This document shows positions 12,521 to 17,981 of a stretch of DNA of 17,981 nt, piece by piece (the stretch's first letter is position 1; every line of letters starts with the position of its first letter). This stretch comes from an uncultured Treponema sp. (GTDB lineage: Bacteria > Spirochaetota > Spirochaetia > Treponematales > Treponemataceae), in assembly GCA_937901865.1 (NCBI GenBank), contig CALDID010000063.1, forward strand, positions 1-17,981, read 5' to 3'. Below the pieces are notes generated by a model, which saw nothing but the letters and a program-made list of their open reading frames with translations, did not search any database and was not told the DNA's origin. The position numbers were made by a program, and so were the translations under genes.

Positions 12521-14400
12521 GCCTATTAAATCTATGTTTTTCGCTTGTTGCAGATGATTCTAATGATGATGACAAATTAGAACAAGACTATCAGAGTATT
12601 TATAAACGATTTGCCTCTTTTTTATATGCACACCCAAAGTTGCAGTTTTCTGTATCGTTTTTGGGAAATCAGCTTGCTTTTTATAAAAAACATCATTTAG
12701 AGTTTATTGACCTTATCGGACAACTGACAAGCAGAAAGCAGTTAGAAGTTTTAGGCGGTGGATATTATAATCCAATATTTCCCCTTCTTTTTCCGCAGGA
12801 CAGGAGCGGACAAATAGAGCTTCTTACATCTGAGCTTCGTCAATCTATCGGCAAAAGACCGAGAGGAATGATGATTTACGGCTCTGTGTGGGAATCGTCT
12901 TTAATTCCTTGTTTGCAAACGTGCGGAATGGAATACGTTTTTCTTGATAGCTCTCTTGTTCCGAGTGGCAAGCAGAATTATCTTCCCATTATAATGGCAT
13001 ATCAAGGAAAAACTGTTTCTATTTTGCCGATATTCCGTGATTTTGAAGTTACAGAAAATCAAACAGCTCTGAATTATGTGAAGATTCTCAAACGCAAGGT
13101 GATAGACGATATACGAAATGACGAATATTCGGCTTTTGATGTGCCGAGAGTATTGAGTATTGCAGTGAAAAAAGACACGATGAAGATGATGTTTGAAACA
13201 GGTTTTCTTGATGGTCTTGCGAAAATTGCAGAGAGCGACGAAATAAAAGATATAGTCATTTCTAATCCGTTGAATGTTGTTCGCTCTTGTGAACATTTTT
13301 CTCGGCTTTATATTCCGTCTGGTATGCAAGAAGATATAGCATATTGGGCAGTGCCACATGTGGAATCTCGTTTCCCTATAACGATTTATGACCTTTTGCA
13401 AAATAATCCTCATAGCGATAGCCTTTATCACAGAATGATGTATGTGAGTCTTCTTATAAGTCAATGCCATGGCGATAAAATGCGTAAAAAAGAAGCTCGT
13501 GAACGGCTTTGGGCGGGACAGATTGGACAAGCATATATTTGCTCTCCACAAGGTGTTTTTGCTAATACAGTTGTGAGGCAGAGTGCATTTAGAAATCTTA
13601 ATGCTGCTGAAAAGTTAGCTCGAGATGCAGTGGATTTTCGTGAATCGATAACGTCGTTTGACTATAACGCAGACGGGATTTATGAATATGTGTGCCAAAT
13701 GCAGAGCTATATGGCGTGTATTGAGCGAAAAGGCGCGAGTATCACTGAACTTGAAATTTTGCATAATGCAGGTAATTACGCAGATAGCCTTTGTGATGCA
13801 AAAAAAGGTATATTTGTTGATTATTTGATAGAAGTATCTGATTTTGATAGCTATATTTTAGGCGAAAAAGTAGGTAATGAAGTTTTTTCTAAGACCCTTT
13901 TTTCAGAATCGATGTTCGATTCACAGCGTCGTGAAGTCATACTTTTGGGGCGTGGTCGCTTTTCTGAAATGCAGCAAACGCTTTCTCTGCGAAAAAAATA
14001 TATTACTACGAGTTCAGGTATTGCAGTTCAATACATTTTGAAAAACGAAAGTCCGCTTGTTGTGAAAGCAAAGCTGGTAACAGAACTTAATTTTGCTGAT
14101 ACGCATTTTGAAAAAGACATCTGTTACACAATGGAAATAATTTCCGCAGGAACAAAAAAGACACCTGAAAAAAATGCTCTTATAAATGATGTTTCGTATG
14201 TGCAGTTGACAGATATGTTTTCTAATGTCGCTTTTGTATTAGAGCCGAATGAAAGCGCAGGTGTTGTTATTTGTCCTGTTAGTTCAAAAGACGGGCGAAC
14301 GATTTCTGTTGCTCTTTGCTGGGACGTGGATTTGGCGGCAGGCAGAGAGATAGAAAAAACGGTAAACTTCTCTATTATGGCACATCGACCTAAACATTAG
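12517..14400 (+). CDS. GH57-like protein with a degenerate active site
   Basis: The 627-aa protein resembles family 57 glycoside hydrolases of the 4-alpha-glucanotransferase type. The clearest matches are EVLGGGYYNPIFPLL (about 77-91), DRSGQIELLTSEL and PRGMMIYGSVWESSLIP (115-131). The C-terminal third is beta-rich, like the family C-terminal domain. Key residues are missing: the HQP motif near residue 12 reads ADD, and the nucleophile Glu of the [LT]ERVWEP motif is Gly122. The acid/base motif (HDDGEK in the family) reads KKDTMK (218-223), where Asp220 may survive. The later AYWHG motif is AYICS. It has no signal peptide, so it is probably cytosolic. The GTG start overlaps the rnfB stop by 4 bases and follows AGGAAA. 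Confidence 0.78.
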   Translation: MSLLNLCFSLVADDSNDDDKLEQDYQSIYKRFASFLYAHPKLQFSVSFLGNQLAFYKKHHLEFIDLIGQLTSRKQLEVLGGGYYNPIFPLLFPQDRSGQIELLTSELRQSIGKRPRGMMIYGSVWESSLIPCLQTCGMEYVFLDSSLVPSGKQNYLPIIMAYQGKTVSILPIFRDFEVTENQTALNYVKILKRKVIDDIRNDEYSAFDVPRVLSIAVKKDTMKMMFETGFLDGLAKIAESDEIKDIVISNPLNVVRSCEHFSRLYIPSGMQEDIAYWAVPHVESRFPITIYDLLQNNPHSDSLYHRMMYVSLLISQCHGDKMRKKEARERLWAGQIGQAYICSPQGVFANTVVRQSAFRNLNAAEKLARDAVDFRESITSFDYNADGIYEYVCQMQSYMACIERKGASITELEILHNAGNYADSLCDAKKGIFVDYLIEVSDFDSYILGEKVGNEVFSKTLFSESMFDSQRREVILLGRGRFSEMQQTLSLRKKYITTSSGIAVQYILKNESPLVVKAKLVTELNFADTHFEKDICYTMEIISAGTKKTPEKNALINDVSYVQLTDMFSNVAFVLEPNESAGVVICPVSSKDGRTISVALCWDVDLAAGREIEKTVNFSIMAHRPKH

Positions 14401-15626
14401 TGGGTATAGTTTTAGAATTATCCGATAATAAAAGTGTGAAACGTATTTTTGTTAGAGCATTGTTCTCTTTTGTGTCATTTTCTTTATATGCCCAATTAAG
14501 TTCTACTCAGCCAGTATCTGATGTATCGCGTTGTCCTGCGCTTATTGCAGGTCTATGGCGAGGAAGCGACAGATATATTTATTTTGACGGCGGCGAAAAT
14601 GCTGTTGATACTTCTTTTCCTCTCTCGATTGTCTTAAAAGAGTATTATGGGTGGTACTACGACAGAGTTGCAGAGCCTTCTTCTGTTTCAAGCGAAAGAA
14701 GCAGAGAGAAAAACGCAGCTCAAAGTTCTTCTGCCGAGCAGATTTTTGTAACGTATGAGAATCTATTGAATGCAGATTATGAAAATTGCGGCGCATGGGA
14801 TTTGATTGTTAAGTATCCTGGCGAAAAAGAAAGTGTGCATATTCCTGTAGCTGTTATTGGCAATAGATTATATCTTGATTTTGCAATTCACGATAGTGAT
14901 GACGATAATTTCTTTGGCTTTTATAAACGCACAGGCAATGTTAACGGGATTACAATAAGCGTTCCTAAAAAAGAGAAAGAACTAGATTGTTTATACTTTG
15001 TTGACGGCGATGCAGAAAAAGCACTTGAAGAGTTGAAGACAGCGAAGAAACAGGGGAACAGAAAACAGCTTCCTTATGTGCCTGTGTCGAATCGAATGTT
15101 ATCATTTTATGGCGCAACAGGTGCAGGCGGTGAAGATGAAGCTGGTGCAGAGAGTGAAAAGCAAGAGAATACTCCTGTGTTTGCGTATCATTTGCGCTAT
15201 TGGAAAACCGATATGGAATATCAACCAGACGCACTCGTTTCTTTTACGCCTGCTTCTGGAGAAACGTATTTTATACATAAGCACTTAGTTGCAGGAGATG
15301 AGCTGTATACTAGTGCGACGGGTAGACGCAAAGAAGTGCGCAATATGAATAAAGCAGAAGCTGATGTGATAACAGATTACGAGCTAGGAGAAACGGAGGC
15401 GGGTAGGGTGTTGCTTGTCGCATTTGGAGAGCCGTATCTTGTTCGTGATGAAGGAGAGTTGTTTAAGCTAATTGAAGAGGCAAATAAGAGACGTAAACCT
15501 GAGGGAAAGCCGTTGTTTGAGCAATCAAAGCTCGATTATCATATTGACGTGATAGACATCATAGAGCAGTATAATCCGACAATTCAAGAGTTCAAACAAA
15601 AAGGAGGTCGTTCTTATCTTAAATAA
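14400..15626 (+). CDS. Unknown exported protein, last gene of the Rnf-like operon
   Basis: I do not recognise a family. The protein has a probable signal peptide: a KR pair, a hydrophobic run (about 16-30) and a possible cleavage after SLYA at residue 31; no lipobox Cys is seen. The mature part is rich in Asp, Glu, Tyr and aromatic residues with many short beta-like stretches, consistent with a periplasmic or surface protein. It has a Ser/Glu-rich loop (about 92-110) and an acidic Gly/Glu loop (about 240-255). The GTG at 14400 shares one base with the stop before it. A second GTG at 14436 would give a more standard signal peptide (396 aa). Neither has a good ribosome binding site, so the start is uncertain. 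Confidence 0.75.
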   Translation: MGIVLELSDNKSVKRIFVRALFSFVSFSLYAQLSSTQPVSDVSRCPALIAGLWRGSDRYIYFDGGENAVDTSFPLSIVLKEYYGWYYDRVAEPSSVSSERSREKNAAQSSSAEQIFVTYENLLNADYENCGAWDLIVKYPGEKESVHIPVAVIGNRLYLDFAIHDSDDDNFFGFYKRTGNVNGITISVPKKEKELDCLYFVDGDAEKALEELKTAKKQGNRKQLPYVPVSNRMLSFYGATGAGGEDEAGAESEKQENTPVFAYHLRYWKTDMEYQPDALVSFTPASGETYFIHKHLVAGDELYTSATGRRKEVRNMNKAEADVITDYELGETEAGRVLLVAFGEPYLVRDEGELFKLIEEANKRRKPEGKPLFEQSKLDYHIDVIDIIEQYNPTIQEFKQKGGRSYLK

Positions 15627-15671
15627 GTGTATTGGCTGACTCTAAGGCAAGCAGAGTTATAACCAATAATA

Positions 15672-15704
15672 AAAATCCCTGTGCAAAAGTATTGTACAGG
15701 GATT
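15672..15704 (+). terminator. Hairpin ending the Rnf-like operon
   Basis: A 13-bp stem (15672-15684 with 15692-15704, one G-U pair) closes a 7-base loop, 46 bp after the last stop codon. The T-run after it is short (ATTTCTCTATT), so termination may be partial. Confidence 0.7.
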
Positions 15705-15726
15705 TCTCTATTACAATTATACAAAT

Positions 15727-15770
15727 AAAAAACGCTCTGCGCAGGATTTCGACCTCACAGAGCGTTTTTT
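15727..15770. terminator. Bidirectional terminator between the convergent operon and the outer-membrane protein gene
   Basis: AAAAAACGCTCTG (15727-15739) pairs with CAGAGCGTTTTTT (15758-15770) around an 18-base loop. The A-run and T-run make it effective in both directions. It lies 26 bp beyond the minus-strand stop codon and is its probable terminator. Confidence 0.85.
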
Positions 15771-15795
15771 ATTACAGCATTAAGCTGTTTTTAGC

Positions 15796-17133
15796 TTAGA
15801 ACCAGTATTCGAAGCAAACTGGAATACACCAGCCGAAGTCATCATCTTTTGCTGTGTGATATGCACTAACAGGAGCGTTGTTGTTGTTTGTTGTTCCCTC
15901 AAATCCTGCAACAATTTTGCCGTTTGAGTAGCTCTTTGAAACTGCAATTCCAAAATCAAGAACGTCCATATTGTCTGCTGTAGAGCGGTTAGCATAGATA
16001 CCGTTTGCATAGTCAACTTCGCCGATAACAGACAAGCTGTCCATAATCTTGTATTCAACGCTAGCACCAACTAAGAAACCAAATGCTCCGTCTGTTGCCT
16101 CAATACCAGATGTTTCGCTATTATTTGTCTTTGCATCATAAGTGCCAATGATTGTTCCAATGCGACCGCTGATTGTAAGAGCATCCATGTTGTATTTTGC
16201 AAACACATTAACCTGATTACCCCAACCAATCTCTTCGCCATTAGACTCAACTGAACTTGCAACAGTCTTCTGTACGAGAGGAACAAAAGCACCAATGCTC
16301 AAGTAAAGATTCTCAACAGCAGTGAGGTCAAAAGCAACATTCAAGATGTTCTGTGCTTTTTCTTTGCCGTCTTTGACAGTAACGATATCTTTCTCTTTCA
16401 ATCCTGCCTTTACAGTTCCAATACCTTCGATGTTGTAAGCAGCGGCAAATGTTGACTGACGACCAAACACGTTTTTAACATTTGAAGAAGCATCTGTTAC
16501 ATAGGCTTTGTCGTCGTTACTCCAATAGCAACCTGTTTTTGAAAGAGGAAACTCAAATGCAGCAACAAGTTTCAATTCTTCGATTGGAGTTGTTAAAATC
16601 TGAGCACCCTTGCAACTGTGGCTCATAAACGTCCAGCCTTCTTCCTGTTGTTGTGCAGAACCATAATTAATGCTGTTACTGCTGCAGTCATCATATTTCC
16701 AGCTTCTGTCTACAACGCCAGTGCGGTAGATGTCCCACATTCCGTATACAGCGTCGCCGCGGAAATGGTTTGGGTTTGTTCCGAGGAATACCTTGAGCTG
16801 TTCAACAGGTGACCACCAGATTCGGTAATCGCTCCAGCACTGTTCTTCTGCATGGAACTCTGCAAACATACCGATATTATCGGTTTCTAAGCTGATGTTT
16901 GCACCAACACGAGGACCTGTGCCACCCCAGCTCTTTGTTGCAGATGTGTAAATGTCGTTACCGTCATTTTCGCCTTTGTCGTTCTTTTCACCGTTCCAAC
17001 CATTGCCTGTGAGCCAAACACCACGACCCCAACCGCCAATGCTGAGCTTTGGAGCATCGCTAAGACCAACACCTGCGAAAGCTGCTGAACCGAGAAGAGC
17101 AGCGATTGCTGCGCTTGCAACTAACTTTTTCAT
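15796..17133 (-). CDS. Treponemal outer-membrane beta-barrel (porin-like) protein
   Basis: The 445-aa product has a clear signal peptide (residues 1-20, MKKLVASAAIAALLGSAAFA). The mature N-terminus, with LSIGGWGRGVWL, is typical of abundant treponemal outer-membrane proteins as I remember them. The body is Gly/Asn/aromatic-rich with alternating hydrophobic residues. It ends in FEYWF, a terminal aromatic residue expected of a barrel strand recognised by the BAM machinery. A role as a general porin is likely but not shown by the sequence. I chose the ATG at 17133, not 17163, because it begins the signal peptide and follows AGGAG by 8 bases. No convincing -10/-35 pair was found in 17134-17247. 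It stands alone as a single-gene unit. Confidence 0.87.
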   Translation of the reverse strand: MKKLVASAAIAALLGSAAFAGVGLSDAPKLSIGGWGRGVWLTGNGWNGEKNDKGENDGNDIYTSATKSWGGTGPRVGANISLETDNIGMFAEFHAEEQCWSDYRIWWSPVEQLKVFLGTNPNHFRGDAVYGMWDIYRTGVVDRSWKYDDCSSNSINYGSAQQQEEGWTFMSHSCKGAQILTTPIEELKLVAAFEFPLSKTGCYWSNDDKAYVTDASSNVKNVFGRQSTFAAAYNIEGIGTVKAGLKEKDIVTVKDGKEKAQNILNVAFDLTAVENLYLSIGAFVPLVQKTVASSVESNGEEIGWGNQVNVFAKYNMDALTISGRIGTIIGTYDAKTNNSETSGIEATDGAFGFLVGASVEYKIMDSLSVIGEVDYANGIYANRSTADNMDVLDFGIAVSKSYSNGKIVAGFEGTTNNNNAPVSAYHTAKDDDFGWCIPVCFEYWF

Positions 17134-17247
17134 AGAAACCACTCCTGACTTATGGAAAAACATTTTTTTTCAAGTTTCATTCACTAAAACTCTTTTTTTG
17201 CCATATCAGCGGTTTCAAGGTTCGTTCATTTACACTGTGTCTACACA

Positions 17248-17436
17248 CTACTCCGAAAAAATGCTTTCGATAGCGTCTACTGCTTTTCGTTTCGTCGTAT
17301 CAGATTTTGCATAAAGAGCTGTTGTCGTGATTTTCGAGTGCCCTAAAAGCCTCTGTATCGTAAACACATCAACACCACTTTCAAGTGCCAAAGTAGCAAA
17401 AGTGCGGCGTGCAGTATGAAATCCAATTTCTTTTTT
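17248..17436 (-). pseudogene. 3' remnant of a tyrosine recombinase (integrase) gene
   Basis: The minus strand encodes 62 codons in frame before a TAG at 17248-17250, without a start codon. They contain FHTARRTFATLALESG and IQRLLGHSKITTTALYAK. These match the C-terminal catalytic part of tyrosine recombinases: HxxR, then GH, then the Tyr nucleophile in ALY. The remainder of the protein is missing. Upstream, the frame meets a TAA at 17437-17439 next to a run of eight A (minus strand), and the sequence beyond has no recombinase character in any minus-strand frame I checked. This is the scar of a lost prophage or integrative element. Confidence 0.82.
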
Positions 17437-17447
17437 TTAAATTAAAC

Positions 17448-17621
17448 GTGGAGCAATTTAATAAAGTATCATTAATATGGTATGATGAGTTAATAACATG
17501 TGAAGTGATGTTTTATAGTTGTAAACAAATAATAGAAATTGACCTATCAAATTTTGATACCTCTCAAGTTACAAATATGGTCTCGATGTTTGGTACTTGT
17601 AAAAATTTAACTACATTAGAT
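17448..17621 (+). pseudogene. Fragment of a DUF285/BspA-like leucine-rich repeat surface protein
   Basis: Fifty-eight codons on the plus strand read like one and a half units of the DUF285 (BspA-type) repeat: VSLIWYDELITCEVMFYSC, then IIEIDLSNFDTSQVTNM, then VSMFGTCKNLTTLD. Such repeats are found in surface and secreted proteins of host-associated bacteria. After LTTLD the repeat pattern stops. There is no obvious start codon with a ribosome binding site, and the frame continues backwards into the recombinase remnant. I therefore take it as a broken piece, although the frame itself has no stop from 17397 to the window end. Confidence 0.7.
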
Positions 17622-17806
17622 AGGTTGGCTATCATATGTCAGGCTGATGGTAGTATGATGTTCGAAATGGATACTTATAATAGATGGATGGTTGGTTTTA
17701 AAAAACAGCGAAAAATTGAAAGAATCCTTAAGACTCCCCGATGGACGTTTGGCACGCAAAATCGAGGTCGGAAAGGGTTTTTTGGAGTATTTCTTTTTTA
17801 CATGTC

Positions 17807-17827
17807 CTGTTATTTCGTAAATAACAG
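17807..17827. terminator. Perfect 9-bp hairpin, possible terminator
   Basis: CTGTTATTT and AAATAACAG pair perfectly around a CGT loop. A T-rich stretch (ATTATTTTT) follows a few bases later on the plus strand. Confidence 0.45.
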
Positions 17828-17864
17828 ACCATTATTTTTCAATTTACGCATTTCAGACGATAAC

Positions 17865-17903
17865 CTCGCAAACCCGGAAAACAAGCGGTTTTGCGAGTTT
17901 TTA
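17865..17903 (+). terminator. Rho-independent terminator
   Basis: CTCGCAAACCCG (17865-17876) pairs with CGGTTTTGCGAG (17886-17897) with one mismatch, around a 9-base loop, and is followed by TTTTTATTT. No complete gene is visible directly upstream on the plus strand in this window. Confidence 0.7.
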
Positions 17904-17981
17904 TTTACTAAACATTTTTTTCATTTTTGTTCAGTTCCCCTTAACCCCCTTCCCATTTTCCAAAAAAATGGAGTCAGAACC

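Larger units (their letters stand above)
17622..17981. other. Tail region without a recognised gene; GC-richer patch with hairpins
   Basis: I see no recognisable protein family here. One plus-strand frame stays open from 17397 to 17981 but loses repeat similarity after 17621. A second plus frame (17659-17820) reads ESLRLPDGRLARKIEVGKGF and then stops at a TAA inside the hairpin at 17807-17827. The patch 17730-17790 is richer in GC than its surroundings. This could be a gene end, a dispersed repeat or an RNA element. Confidence 0.4.

Noticed and set aside
12901..13551. 216-codon minus-strand open frame
   Set aside because: It is antisense to the GH57-like gene; the His/Arg/Ile-rich translation has no family character and no plausible start context.
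17700..17900. Integron attC site
   Set aside because: The hairpins have no paired core-site sequences of the GTTRRRY type, and the recombinase remnant shows no integron-integrase feature in the part that survives.

Overview
The window looks like a chromosomal segment of a Treponema-type spirochaete. The reasons are a six-gene Rnf-like cluster, an outer-membrane barrel protein of the small treponemal porin type (signal peptide, WGRG-like N-terminus, terminal Phe), a P-loop/Asp23-like protein, and AT-rich genes with short or absent spacers. I infer this from protein character alone; no search was run, and the species is not assigned.

Layout. (1) 125-3732, plus strand: a complete riboflavin operon, ribD-ribE-ribBA-ribH, with a consensus promoter almost touching the ribD start codon and no recognisable FMN riboswitch. 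It ends in a bidirectional terminator (3762-3801). (2) 3794-5698, minus strand: an RluA-family pseudouridine synthase followed by a P-loop protein with an Asp23/Gls24-like C-terminal domain. (3) 5699-5975: a divergent intergenic region with about six 23-bp tandem units, flanked by an exact 21-bp inverted repeat. (4) 5976-15626, plus strand: a ten-gene chain in which every junction overlaps. The order is a PAP2-related (DUF212) membrane protein, an unknown polytopic membrane protein, rnfC, rnfD, rnfG, rnfE, rnfA, rnfB, a GH57-like protein and an unknown exported protein. It ends at a hairpin at 15672-15704. (5) 15796-17133, minus strand: the outer-membrane barrel protein. (6) 17248-17981: an accessory scrap with the 3' end of a tyrosine recombinase gene, part of a DUF285/BspA-type repeat protein, and a GC-richer tail with two hairpins.

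The most striking content is the Rnf-like cluster. All six genes are intact, properly spaced and have good ribosome binding sites. The encoded proteins keep the Rnf order and fold-level similarity but appear to have lost most canonical redox sites. RnfC lacks the GGAGFP flavin/NADH motif. RnfD has a poor flavinylation motif. RnfG is short and has no SGAT motif. RnfA and RnfE have none of the four cysteines that hold the intramembrane [2Fe-2S] cluster. RnfB lacks its N-terminal Fe-S domain. Only the ferredoxin-like clusters of RnfC and RnfB remain. The GH57-like protein in the same chain also lacks its nucleophile. This suggests a repurposed Rnf-derived membrane complex rather than an ordinary ion pump. 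The judgement rests on alignments to family consensus made from memory and should be tested by profile alignment.
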